From positions 9,662,968-9,726,967 of the forward strand of contig JABACO010000010.1 in assembly GCA_013339895.1 (NCBI GenBank): DNA of 64,000 bases. The letters run 5' to 3'. Position numbers and translations under genes: made by a program. The first letter of the stretch is position 1. Each line of letters starts with the position of its first letter. Below the pieces are notes generated by a model. It searched no databases. It saw only the letters and a list, made by a program, of their open reading frames with translations, and had not been told where the DNA came from. The DNA is from Ephydatia muelleri (taxonomy: Eukaryota; Porifera; Demospongiae; Spongillida; Spongillidae). Shown here piece by piece: positions 1 through 11,013 of the stretch.

Positions 1-78
1 TACAAACTTTATGTGAAGGAATTTTGAGGGGGGACTGGACATTGATGCGTCCATTGTGATACATAGGCTGAAGTACAG

Positions 79-317
79 GCAGCTCTGAATAAAGTGTGCA
101 GCCTAATTCCCAAGTCTCTGACATCCTATGTAAGTGTGTGTGTGTGTGTGTGTGTGGGTGTGGGTGTTCATCACTGTTCTCTTTGTACTAGTGTGACAGT
201 ATGGTGGCAAAATACACTCCTCAGATCATCAAGCTGCTACTTGAAGACACTGACCCTAGGATGGTGTGCACACGTCTTGGTGTGTGTACTCAAGCCAAAT
301 CCAATTTCACACATTGA
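79..317 (+). CDS. PSAP: Saposin-domain protein, 3' end (partial)
   Basis: This is the C-terminal end of a saposin-type lysosomal lipid-binding protein precursor; the rest lies upstream of the window. Two exons are visible, 79-128 and 192-317, joined by a GTAAGT donor at 129 and a TAG acceptor at 189-191. Spliced, they encode the second half of a saposin B domain: a Cys followed by LIPKSLTSYC, then an amphipathic helix (VAKYTPQIIKLLLE), then a closing MVCTRLGVC. The three half-cystines and spacing match the C-terminal half of mammalian saposins. Eight residues after the last Cys the frame stops at 315-317. I see no trailing saposin-A domain, which vertebrate prosaposin has at its C-terminus. 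A second saposin gene in the same orientation starts at 61168. Family assignment is firm; strict orthology to PSAP is not. Confidence 0.85.
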
Positions 318-1727
318 GGTAATGCCGTTAACCTCTGAAATGAACAACTGCAATCCGAGGGGAGGGAGGGGGGGGGGGGGGGGGGTTTGCAAGACCCAAT
401 TATTTGAATTTAACATTTTATCTTAATTACATTAGGGTAGTGCAATATTTATACTCGAAAGTCCATCACCCAGAAATGTTCTCAATCAATTATAATTAAT
501 ATACTATGGTTGGGTGTGCCTAACCTTCTTTGACCTTTTGAGGAGTTGATATCAATGTGTTTTCCTGCCTCTGACACGTGTATATAATGTACACTGCCCT
601 ACTTCTGGCTCGTCATTTTCTCATGCAGGTACTCCACACTGAAACTGACTAAAAGCTGCTACCAGTATGAGCGTATATAGAACAGATGTTGTGAATACTT
701 TGTTCCCCTGCATATTTTTTTTTTTGAATGCGCGCTGTTCATCTTGACAACATTTGATTTGAGCTGAGGGCACACATGAACCTTCGATTGGTATTCGTAC
801 AGTTTTGTGTGCAACATTAAGCACTCCAATTGTGATTGCAGTTACTTAACCTTATATGAGCAATCATTATGATCCGTGTGACTGTACGGCCATATAGTCA
901 TTTTCTTACCAGAACATGTACGATTAAGTGCACATTCACTTGTGCAGGAATAAACGTAATTATTTTATTTCAGATTTTGTGAACTGTTTCCATTGTTAGG
1001 TGCACTCCTTACTAGGTAAAGAAATAATGGTGTGAAAACGAAGCATATAGAGAAGTGTAGTTGTGGGCATTAAGACATAAAACAGAGTTGAATTAATGCC
1101 TTAATCAGTGTATACACCATACACTGATGTACTTGGGTACGTAAGATCATTACGTAATGTTGGTTATGGGTCACTGATAAATGCAAGGAACGTATCTGTT
1201 ATGTTCAAGATCAGACAGCAATCACACACCACCATCCCAATCGGAGTTACTGCCCGATCCGGAACCAGGAGAGGAGCCCCGGTTCCAAGTTGTTCACTAA
1301 TGCGAGGGAACGTTCCACATTCTCGTGAACTTATATAGCATCCAATTCACATCGCTTCCAAACTGTAACTACGCTTCGTACCACACCATTGTAAATATAG
1401 TTTGGTGTCATGCACAAGCATGGTGCTGACGTAAGATATCGTCTGTTAGTTAATTTGTACTTTATTCATTACAGAGATACAGCTGTGCAAAGTATATATA
1501 GCGCCAATGATTCCTCCACACTTGGCACGATTGGAAAATGTGCATTAAGTTTGCAAGTATAATTATTATCATACACCCCCCCCCATTTAACGTTTATTAA
1601 CATTTGTTATTATCATTCTCCTTGTCGCGTCATGATTTGATTTTAGAGAGAAGCTAATTCATATTAATGTTGAGTTATGCAGATTGAAAAGTGTTGAGTT
1701 CATTCATAAACACCTCATTGTGTACAG
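318..1727. other. Intergenic/3' flanking sequence, no gene supported
   Basis: Nothing convincing is coded here. It holds an 18-base G run at 368-385 and otherwise unique AT-rich sequence. The last exon of THOC3 (minus strand) should lie between here and 2143, but I could not find its conserved GTVKLFG-like ending. Confidence 0.5.
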
Positions 1728-1973
1728 GTTTACCCCTTCAGCTATGGTGGCTTTCCTCTTGACAGTAATATGGCAACAGCAATTACAATACCTGAAACTG
1801 CCATCCATATATCCATGCACATACACAGTAGAGCAGAATTTGAGCTAGAGAAAGGAAAGGAGATAGACAAGATCCATTTATGCATTGCTGTTGGCAAGTC
1901 CATAGAGCCATATTCCACCAGTGTCCCTGTCATGCTTGTCCTGCAAATGGAGCAAGAAGAGGCTTGTGATAAG
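1728..1973 (+). other. Isolated exon-like open segment, unknown gene
   Basis: A CAG acceptor at 1725-1727 and a GT at 1974 bracket 246 bases, open as 82 codons in phase 0 at both ends. The product has alternating hydrophobic and charged stretches and reads like a folded beta-rich segment. I do not recognise it. No partner exon was found on either side, so it may be an exon of an unrecognised gene, a pseudogene piece, or chance. It sits between the saposin gene end and the THOC3 3' end. Confidence 0.3.
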
Positions 1974-2143
1974 GTACCAAGAGGCACATCAATGTAATTA
2001 TGATCCAATTAGTGTTTAAAATTCATCACACTCGTTATTAAAATGGTATTAGTTACTCTTGTAAGCTAAACGATTATCACAAACCCTGTTGCATTTCACT
2101 ATCAACCTCTTATACATTGTGCATTGCAAGCCATGGTCCTCAC

Positions 2144-5100
2144 CTTGTCATCACATGCGTAGGCCAGGAGGTGCTTGGTTGGGTGCCATGCCACGGTGAA
2201 CGTTGGAGCCTGAGTGGTCACCTGGGCCACCTTCTCTCCTGTGTGCACGTAAGCCTGCAGCAAGATGACAACTTTGAAGATGATGTAATGTGACATGAAT
2301 CAAAAATGATGCACTGCTGTGAACACATACCAGGGAGTCTCGTATATTGTACCCGGCCGGCCGGGGTATACTAATCGGAAATATTTATGACCAAGTTTGA
2401 GCAACGCTATCTTCGCAACGATTTGCACTACGTGGTGTATGTTTCACATTCAGATATCCACATCATCCCCTTACAAAATGGTATTCATGTTGTCACACTG
2501 AGTCCAAACGTAACGGTTATAGTTAGCCTTCTACTCTGTAGAGTCGAGTGAAACATGTCTTTGTTGGAATTTTGCTATATCTTTCCGAATGATATGCTAA
2601 CGGGTCGAATTTGTTGGCAACAAACAGCCACAGAAATTAAAAATTGCCAAACTTCGTGCAAGAGTTTTGAGAAGGCATGCGCCTGCAAGTTACCAACTTA
2701 TTATCAATAGTCATGCGCTCATTAATAAATGCGTGTAAATGCGCATAGTTAAATTAAAAATCAGTGGACCCTTATTAATAAATTATTAACATAGCGTTGC
2801 TTAAACATGGACATAAATATTTCCAATTAACCATTAGATTACAGGAACTAGTTGTGGGAATGATAATGAGTCAGATGATGTATTATGCACAACATTTAAT
2901 AACACTGCTGAGCTCAGTGTATCACACGATCTAGTTACCCTATTGGTACAGGGAAGTCTCCTTATTTTACTTGGGGGGGGGGGGGGGGGGGGGGGAAGGG
3001 ATATTAATTAAACATAGTTAACCAACAAGCGAACCATTTCCATCCTCATCTCCACCTCACTCTCCTACCTCTGGAAGATAGTGTGACAGGGCAAGAAGCT
3101 AGGCACTCATTGAAGGGCTTGAGGACTTGTTAAGGGGCTGGGGACTTGTTAATGGGCTGGGGACTTGTTAATGGGCTGGGGACTTGTTAAGGGGAATGGT
3201 GCCATCATCTCACACCTCCACAATCATGTACCACAATTATCATTCATCGTTCTGAACCGCAGGCATCAATAAATGAAGTGATGTCAAGTTTACAGATCTT
3301 ACCTAGACAGTAAATCAACCACACATAGCTCTAGGGGTTAAACTGTGTCCATTAGCCTAGCCATATATAACTTGTATTCAGTAATTACTACGTGCTGAGA
3401 ATATTCATATTGTAACCATGGCAATGGCTGTACACATGCGGAAATCTACTAGCGACAGCCTGGCGGCAGAACTGTCAAGAACTCCAGTGACATGTGCACA
3501 ATAGTTAGCTGTAAGTACAACAGTACATAATCGCGTGTATTGTATGTGTGGTGTGTTAAAACTGTCACCAGTTCATAGTCCGTTGGGACTGGGGACTGGG
3601 GTTGCGCTACAATATCAACATTCCAGTGGACAATAAAGGAAATGTTTAGTTAACTGGAAGGTACACTCGGTGCCACACCCACACCACACACACAAGTACT
3701 CACAATGTCGATGAAGAGATCTTCACTGGCTGAAGCTAGTAGCTGGCTGTCATAACTAAAGCTAAGTGTTCTCACTGGCCAGCTGTGAAAAGAATGAAGC
3801 AATTAAGCCAATTAGCAACAGGCAGCTGCAATGTGCACTCATAAACCTCAAGCGCATACCACAAGATGTGTATGTGTGAGCGGGTCTGGTAGAAATGACA
3901 TGTTACCCCCTAGAAGTCCAAATTCCATTTTCTCTTGAAAACCCTTCCTTTGCTATCCAAGAATGGGATAAACCCAACCATTTGCGGAAAACCCCAGACA
4001 ACGCTAACAGAGAGCATCAGGTCTAGACGCTGCTCTTGTGGTGAGTTGTACTACAACCTCGGAAGTTGTCCCTGGTCCTCTGGTCCTCTGGTCCCCTGGT
4101 CCTCTGGTCCTCTGGTCCCCTGGTCCCCTGGTCCTCTGGTCCTCTGGTCCCCTGGTCCTCTGGTCCCCTGGTCCTCTGGTCCTCTGGTCCTCTGGTCCTC
4201 TGGTCCCCTGGTCATTACTTTGTGTAGACCGGCCAAACGTTTCTCCCAAACACCAAGAGCAGAGACAATGCAAGCAGCACAGTACAAGTAATTTCCTATT
4301 GCACCAAAAATATTGGCCAGCAGCGAGGCATTCTGTGCCTTTATAGCCAGATGCATGGTGGCAGCATCACCTTTGGCGCGCCTTACATTGTTGCCTTTTC
4401 TTCAGCACAGCCCCAGTGACCTTCATTGCTTTGAAGAACTCCTTGTGTACTCCCAAAGCAATTCTACAGACACAGCTCTCTTTCTTCTTTGCTGCTGGCT
4501 GTGGAGCTTGCCCTCCTGATCCTGCACTGTCACTCTCAGAGTCAGACTCGGTCAACACCATGTTGTCCCACATCCGTTTGTAAGGCGCACTCTGGCATGA
4601 CCTCGCGCAAATAAATCAGATGAATAGCATTTCAGCGAATCTTCTTGACACATAGGACTAGCCATTTCTGTCATTACGTACCAAATAGCTTGGTACAAAA
4701 ATGTTGAGCCATGTTATCTCGAAATATTCAAATAGGGGCAAACATGTTGTTTCTACCCGACCCGCTCACATGTGCAAATCTTGAGGATTAGTGATACTCG
4801 CATTACAAATAGAGGAAGGGATGAGGGAGGGGTGGGGATGGGTGGGGATGAGGGAGATTGGTAAGGAGGGAGATGTGGGAAGGAGGTGAGAGGATCAGAA
4901 AAGAAGAGGAGACAAGCAAGGAATTTAAAGAGGAATGAATAGGTGACCTGTGGAAGAACATACTCTAGTCGTGAAAACATCTGAATGCAAGTCAGTTCGG
5001 AGACATCCCATAGACTGGTGAGAGCATCGGCACTTCCAGCAGCAAAGTACCTGACCAATGAAACATGTACCACACCAGCATGGAAGAAGACAACACACAC

Positions 5101-8100
5101 ACACCAGCATGGAAGAAGACAACACACACACACCAGCATGAAAGAAGACAACACACACACATCAGCATGAAAGAAGACACCACACACACACTAGCATGGA
5201 AGAAGAAAACAACACACACACACAACAACATGAAAGAAGACAACACACACACACCAGCATGGAAGAAGACAACACACACACACCAGCATGAAAGAAAACA
5301 ACACACACACACCAGCATGAAAGAAGAAAACAACACACACACACCAGCATGAAAGAAGACACCACACACACACTAGCATGGAAGAAAACAACACACACAC
5401 CAGCATGAAAGAAGACACCACACACACACTAGCATGGAAGAAAACAACACACACACCAGCATGAAAGAAGACACCACACACACACTAGCATGAAGAAACA
5501 ACACACACCAGCATGAAAGAAGACACCACACACACTAGCATGGAAGAAAACAACACACACACCAGCATGAAAGAAGACACCACACACACACTAGCATGGA
5601 AGAAAACAACACACACACCAGCATGAAAGAAGACACCACACACACACTAGCATGGAAGAAAACAACACACACACCAGCATGAAAGAAGACAACACACAAT
5701 TGCAATTGCTGCAAGATGACACACTAAAAGAATAATTCATTGAGACTGCCATCGATTCATCATGTGCCTTAGTCATGTGACCTAGTCATGTGACTTAGTC
5801 ATGTGCCTTAGTCATGTGACCTAGTCATGTGACTTAGTCATGTGCCTTAGTCATGTGACCTAGTCATGTGAGCTACTCAGATCGTGTGGCTTCGAATAGT
5901 TGCAGTAGAATACAAACAGTTGTGCGCACTCATTCAATGTCCCTCACTCGAACATCCCAACACTCACTTTCCAGATGGATCAAACTCTATGCAAATACAG
6001 TTGGCAGGATGAGCAGTGATCGTGTGCAAGACTTTCATGTCTGGCCAGCTGTGTGTGTGTTGTGTGATGTGTGTGTGTGTGGTATGTGTGTTGTTACATG
6101 TGAAAGAAAATAAAACACTTGTACATTGTTATCACCATAGTAACCAGCAGATAATTAACAAACAGCTGCCATTACCTCAGAATGACTACACATCCATTGC
6201 CATTGGTGAGGAAAAACTGGTCATTCTCCTTGTTCCAAGCTATTTCATTTACCTGCAATGACAGATACTCGTGCATACTCCACCAACCATCACAACCCCT
6301 CCATATCATACTCCACCAACCATCACAACCCCTCCATATCATACTACCAGCATAAACACAAGAGAACAGGTTACAGTAATTAAATACCCGCATGTGCAGT
6401 TGAAATGCTACATTTTGGATTGACACAATCCTTATCGTAACCACACCCACAAGAGTAATGAATAAATCACAAATGGCCTCACACTAGCACAATGAATCTA
6501 TTAACAGAGGTACACATCTCACACAATGCACACTGAACACTATCTTATTGCCCCACACATATGGCAACATACAATACTGTTTTTGCTATAAAAGATTTGC
6601 CAAATACTTTAAATTAAACCAAATACATAAGACACATCCACTGAATAAACAGATACACCCACACACACGCACACACACACATGCACACACATGCACACAC
6701 TCACAACCACACGCATGCACACACATGCACACACACACACAACACACACATGCACACACTCACAACCACACACATGCAGCACACATACACATGCACACAC
6801 ATGCACACACACACACATGCACACACTCACAACCACACACATGCACACACTCACACACATGCACATACACACATGCACACACACACATGCACACAACAAT
6901 GACCCCAGCAGAAAAGCAAATCTGATAATTGCCACACCTCCAGAGCAAACACCATACCTCAAACTTGAACTGTTCTTCATGTTTCACTTTCAGGGTCCTC
7001 ACATCCACAAAGGTTAGAAGATCTTCCTGGGACAGACAAAGCCCATTTAAATTTCCACTCCCTCCAATCACTTTCTTGCCCCACCCACTACTCACCACCC
7101 ACTGCTTAGTCTTTGGCTGACCTTGTTGCCTACAGCAATAGTGTGTCCATTGTTGCTCCAGCAGATGTTGATGTTCTCACCTTTGGTGTTCACTGAGTGT
7201 GTTGACTTGCCAGCTGGTAGCACACATGACATGATGTCAACATCGAGGAAGAGAGGAGAGGGGTTAGTGGAGAGGGTTGGAGTGGGGTGGGAGAGTGGAG
7301 GGAGAGGGTTGGAGTGGAGTGGGAGAATGGAGGGAGAGGGTTGGAGTGGAGTGGGAGAGTGGAGGGAGGAGGGTTTGGAGGAGTGGGAGGAGTGGAGGGA
7401 GAGGGGTTGGAGTGGAGTGGGAGAGTGGAGGGAGCGGTGGAGTGGCGTGGGGAGTGGAGGGAGAGGGTTGGCAGTGGTGGGCGCGTGGGGGCGGGGTTGA
7501 TGGCGTGGGAGTGGAGGAGAGGGTTGGATGGTGGGAGCGTGGCGGGGAGGGGGTTGGCGTGGAGTGGGCGAATGGCGGGAGAGGTTGGGTGGCGTGGCAT
7601 CGTGGCGGGCGCGGGTTGGCGGGCGTGGGCGCTGGCGGGCGCAGGGGTTGGCGTGGCGTGGGCGCGTGGCGGCGCGGGTTGGCGTGGCGTGCGCGTGCGG
7701 GCGCGGTGTTGGCGGAGTGGGCGCTGGCGGCGCGGGTTGGCGTGGCGTGGGCGCGTGGCGGGCTCGGGTTGGCGTGGCGTGGGGCGTGGCGGGCGCGGGT
7801 TGGCGTGGCGTGGGCGCGTGGCGGGCGCGGGTTGGCGTGGCGTGGGCGGTGGCGGGGCGCGGGGTTGGCGTGGCGTGGGCGCGTAGGCGCGCGGTTGGCG
7901 TGGGGTGGGCGCGTGGCGGGCTCGGGTTGGCGTGGCGTGGCGCGGGTGTTGGAGTGGTTGGGAGGAGGGGTTGGAGGTTGTGGCGTGGGTGGGCTCGGTG
8001 GGGGAGCGGGTTGGTTGGGTGGGGGGGGGAGTGGAGTGGGAGGGTTGGCGATTGGGAGTGGTTGGAGGGTGGGGGTGGTCGCGAGGGTTGGAGGGTGAGG

Positions 8101-11013
8101 GAGAGGGTTGGGGGTGGGGGTGGGGGGGGGTTGGAGGGTTGGAGTGGGGCGTGGGAGAGTGGGTTGGAGAGGGTGGGTGGGGTGGGAGTGGGGTGGAGGG
8201 GAGGTTGGGTGAGTGGGTGGGGAGTGGGGGGAGGAGGGTTGGAGTGGAGTGGGAGGTGGAGGGAGAGGGTTGGGTGGAGTGGGAGAGTGGATGCAGAGGG
8301 GTTAAGATAGACAAGGCACAGATTCAGCAGATGTGTTGCAGTAGTGGTGGTAGAGTACCTCTTGCATCCCACAGGGCGAATGGTTTTTGTCCAAGGGAAG
8401 CTGTGACCAGCACATCTGTGCTTGGTCGGATGCCAACAAAGCTGATCCACACTGCCTGAGTGTACCTTGTAGTTCCCCTCTTTGGACTAGTGTGATCACA
8501 TGACAAGCAGGTATAATCATGTGACAAGCAGATAGGATTATGTGACATGATAACATGCACTTAAAGGTTTCTGCTATCACTGCATGTTTAAAATTGTTAA
8601 ATGAAACCAGCCAAGTCAATACATAGAACAAATGTCAATGGAACAGACAACACTCCTTTTCTGACAGCCACCCTAAGTTGAGGATTGTCACCTACCCAGC
8701 TACCCAGCAAATCAGTAAAAGGTCCGCAGTGCCAACACCTAGACATGATCACTGAGTCTTTTTCTAAAGATAATGCCCATATATGGGCTTATGAATGCCC
8801 ATATATGGGCTTTATGACTGCCCATATATGGGCTTTATGACTGCCCAAATCTAAACAGAAGCAATACTGTAATGGTTATTAATTGGGTAAACCATGACTT
8901 TCCATAATGTTTCTGATGTGTACTGTATCACTTGTATATTTCATAACAGTATCTAAGTGAAAATGGAAACCAGTGGTTAAAAAGAATAGTTAATGGGATG
9001 GGGAAGAGGTGATGGAAAGTTAATGGATGGGGAAGAGGTGATGGGAATAGTTAATGGTGGGGAAGGGTGATGGGAATAGTTACTGGATGGAGCAAAGGTG
9101 CTGGGAATAGTTACTGGTGGAAGTGATGGGATCGTTAATGGGGGGAGGTTGTGTGGCTCGTTCCTGGTGGGCCGGCGTGTGCTGGGCCTCGTTTCCTGGT
9201 TGGGCCGCGGTGCTGGCCTCGTTCTGGTGGGGCCGAGGTGCTGGGCCTCTTCTGGCTGGCGCCCCGGTGCTGGCCTCGTTCCTGGTGGGGCCTCGTGCTT
9301 TGGCCTCGTTCCTGGTGGGCCGCGGTGCTGGGCCCTCGTTCCTGGTGGGCCGGTGCTGGGCCTCTGTTCCTGGTGGCCGCGGTGCTGGGCCTCGTTCCTG
9401 GTGGGCCGCGGTGCTGGGCCTCGTTCCTGGCTGGCGCCGCGGTGCTGGGCCTCTTCCTGGTGGGCCGCGGTGCTGGGCCTCGTTCCTGGCTGGCGCCGCG
9501 GTGCTGGGCCTCGTTCCTGGTGGGGCCGCGGTGCTGGGCCTCGTTCCTGGTGGGGCCGCGGTGCTGGGCCTCGTTCCTGGCTGGCCGCGGTGCTGGGCCT
9601 CGTTCCTGGTGGGCCGCGGTGCTGGGCCTCGTTCCTGGCTGGGCCGCGGTGCTGGGCCTCGTTCCTGGCTGGCGCCGCGGTGCTGGGCCTCGTTCCTGGT
9701 GGGGCCGCGGTGCTGGGCCTCGTTCCTGGCTTGGGCCGCTCGTTCCTGGCTGGGCCGCGGTGCGTGCCCGCGCGCTTGTACGGGCATACTCAATATCAGC
9801 ATACCCGTGCACACGGAGTGGCACCAGTTCTCTATAGCACACCAGATGTTGAGGGTGGCATAATTCTATTCAAAGCACACCACACATGCTACACAGCTGC
9901 TCACCAGCCGATCTGAGTCGAGTGTCCATATAGTCACAGTCTTGTCAAAAGAGCCACTGGCAAGCCTGCTGCCATCACAACTCCACGCCACAGAATGGAC
10001 CTACAAGGGAAAAGACAGCTGGGTGAAACAACTGTGAGTGGTGAAGAGGAAACAGGCAACAAACAGTCCCTGTAATGGCAGATCATGCATTATGTGTGTA
10101 TGTGTGTGCACATGTGTGTGTGTGTGCGTGGATGTATGAATCCATCTACACGTATACCGGGTGTCCACGAAAGAACGCAATGCTTTTGAACGGGAATAAT
10201 ATTTGATAGATTGCGTTCTTTCGTGGACACCCGGTATATATGGGCAGGAATGTCTTGGTATCAGTTATCACATAAGTTATCTTAGCTTTATAGCTTGAAT
10301 AAATTACAGACACGCACCCTCCCTCCCTCCCCCCCACTGTTATAGCTCAGCATATCTGGTGCACCAGGCAAAGGTCACACCACACCTACATACGGACACA
10401 GCTACACCACACCTACATACGGCATAACTACACTACACACGGGCACAGCTACACCACACATAGGGTAGATTAGGTAGTGCGCGATAGCGTAAGTAGTGCT
10501 CGGCATCCTACTGCCCACCACTTCTCACGTTACCCTACATACTGCCATAGCTACACCACACCTACATTTGAGGCACTGCAAGTAATTTTGCTCGATGTAA
10601 TCAAGTAGCAAGCCCCGTGTTGCAAAGCAGCTAATTCCCGTACTACCCAGTGGTTCGGTCAACACACATGCTGACTCTTTACTGCGTATGCCCGAGTAGG
10701 CTCGTAAAATCCCCCACACCACCTTCGAATATACAGGTGCAAAGTCACCAAGTTTTAATTCGTTTTAGGTAATCACCCTCCCCTCCCCCCCCCCCCCCCC
10801 CCCGAAAGCAATGAAGAAACAAACTCTCTCCTTAAGTAGATCTTCTATAACTACTAAACCAATGCAGATTGTTTTATTTAATGCCCACGTTGGGAACGCC
10901 CACCACGATCTAACCTTGGCTTGGTGTGCGACGTACTCTTTGCTTCGCTTGTTATTCTCAAAATAGGCTATTTTATCTTTCAAATAGGTCTGCCTCTCGA
11001 TGGCCTCGTCCAT
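2144..11013 (-). CDS. THOC3: THO complex subunit 3 (WD40 protein)
   Basis: THOC3/TEX1 is a WD40 beta-propeller subunit of the nuclear THO/TREX complex, which couples transcription to mRNA export. Ten exons on the minus strand: 11013-10915, 10000-9905, 8486-8359, 7213-7122, 7026-6958, 6252-6176, 6048-5968, 5050-4964, 3782-3704 and 2254-2144. All junctions have GT-AG signals and agreeing phases. Telling segments are VHSVAWSCDG (exon 2), NTKGENINICWS (exon 4), EEQFKFE (exon 5), FFLTNGNGC (exon 6), GSADALTSLWDV (exon 8), SASEDLFIDI (exon 9) and PTFTVAWHP (exon 10), spaced as in human THOC3. The final short exon after the Asp-Asp-Lys of exon 10 was not located. Exon 3 carries four extra single bases against the conserved frame (near 8425, then three between about 8370 and 8400). 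They lie 60-130 bases from a large minisatellite whose consensus looks unreliable. All other exons are clean, so sequence error is more likely than gene death. THOC3 shares a promoter with the divergent UBE2D gene at 11525. Confidence 0.94.
2371..2830. mobile_element. MITE with ~40 bp terminal inverted repeats
   Basis: About 40 bases at 2371-2410 recur as their reverse complement at 2791-2830 with few mismatches; both arms share GGAAATATTTATG and GCAACGCTAT. The roughly 460-base element has no coding capacity. TA at both edges fits a TA target duplication, as for Tc1/mariner- or Harbinger-type non-autonomous elements. It lies in THOC3 intron 9. Confidence 0.75.
2973..2995. repeat. Poly(G) run, 23 bp
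   Basis: Uninterrupted G run in THOC3 intron 9. It is one of fourteen or so G or C runs of 16 bases or more in the window. Others are at 368-385, 10785-10803, 13047-13064, 18145-18168, 25625-25642, 29462-29477, 32482-32522, 34104-34133, 45362-45381, 51811-51836, 56776-56798 and 61539-61559. Confidence 0.9.
3118..3196 (+). repeat. Short tandem repeat, ~20 bp unit x4
   Basis: Four copies of a unit built on GGGCTGGGGACTTGTTAA in THOC3 intron 9. Confidence 0.8.
4072..4213 (+). repeat. Minisatellite of CTGGTCCTC/CTGGTCCCC 9-mers
   Basis: About fifteen 9-base units alternating CTGGTCCTC and CTGGTCCCC. It lies in THOC3 intron 8 and creates spurious open frames on both strands. Confidence 0.9.
4214..4573 (-). 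pseudogene. Degraded coding-like remnant, possibly transposon-derived
   Basis: On the minus strand, a segment starting with an acidic Ser/Asp/Glu-rich stretch and KKRQQCK runs into a second frame containing NYLYCAACIVSALGV. The two frames are offset, so it is broken. The Cys-x-x-Cys stretch and its position inside THOC3 intron 8 suggest a decayed mobile-element protein. This is a weak inference; no family is recognised. Confidence 0.25.
5076..5695 (+). repeat. Minisatellite, ~27-30 bp unit, ~20 copies
   Basis: Units combine CAGCATGAAAGAAGAC or CAGCATGGAAGAAGAC with ACACACACAC tails. It lies in THOC3 intron 7. Cys/Val-rich open frames on the minus strand here are artefacts of the repeat. Confidence 0.92.
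5764..5874 (+). repeat. Tandem repeat of CATGTGAC units
   Basis: Three copies of a roughly 36-base unit made of TAGTCATGTGACC, TTAGTCATGTGCC and related 12-mers. It lies just downstream, in THOC3 sense, of exon 7. Confidence 0.85.
6660..6897 (+). repeat. CA-rich microsatellite with ATGCACAC units
   Basis: About 240 bases of ACACATGCACAC-type repeats in THOC3 intron 5. No coding. Confidence 0.95.
7256..8300 (+). repeat. G-rich ~33 bp minisatellite with A-depleted core
   Basis: Outer units are made of GGAGTGGAGTGGGAGAGTGG followed by AGGGAGAGGGTT. Inner units at about 7621-7950 read GGCGTGGCGTGGGCGCGTGG followed by CGGGCGCGGGTT: the same unit with each A changed to C. Only about three A bases remain in those 330 bases. 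The plus strand of the edges lacks C almost entirely. It lies in THOC3 intron 3. Long Pro/His- or Gly/Trp-rich open frames here are not genes. Confidence 0.93.
8777..8831. promoter_or_regulatory. Three CArG-box-like palindromes in tandem
   Basis: CCATATATGG occurs at 8777-8786, 8799-8808 and 8822-8831, each in a larger GCCCATATATGGGC palindrome. The site matches the SRF consensus CC(A/T)6GG. It lies in THOC3 intron 2. Function is untested; it may simply be a short tandem repeat. Confidence 0.5.
9000..9779 (+). repeat. ~31 bp minisatellite with A-free core
   Basis: Edge units (9000-9150) contain GGGAAGAGGTGATGGGAATA then GTTAATGG. Core units read GGGCCGCGGTGCTGGGCCTC then GTTCCTGG, the same unit with A replaced by C. 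No A occurs on the plus strand from 9237 to 9779. The duplicate locus near 15420 keeps one A-containing unit, so that form looks ancestral. It lies in THOC3 intron 2. Ala/Gly/Trp-rich open frames here are not genes. Confidence 0.93.
10154..10237. mobile_element. 84 bp palindromic MITE, copy 1
   Basis: Perfect 28-base inverted arms (10154-10181 and 10210-10237) flank a 28-base loop. The arms start TACCGGGTGTCCACGAAAG. TA at each edge fits a TA target duplication of Tc1/mariner type. It lies in THOC3 intron 1. A copy with one difference is at 31648-31731. Confidence 0.9.

Noticed and set aside
1318-1420. Possible THOC3 last exon on the minus strand (VVTVWKRCELDAI then stop)
   Set aside because: Only a loose resemblance to GTVKLFG and no clear acceptor; not strong enough to join to the gene.
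4925-5776. Cys/Val-rich frames such as CVVFFHAGVCV
   Set aside because: They come from the CA-containing minisatellite in THOC3 intron 7.
7092-8450. 452-codon minus-strand open frame, Pro/His/Thr-rich
   Set aside because: It is the G-rich minisatellite read on the other strand; only its first and last parts overlap real THOC3 exons.
9080-9916. Several 230-270 codon open frames on both strands
   Set aside because: They follow the A-free minisatellite and repeat one short peptide; no splice or start context.
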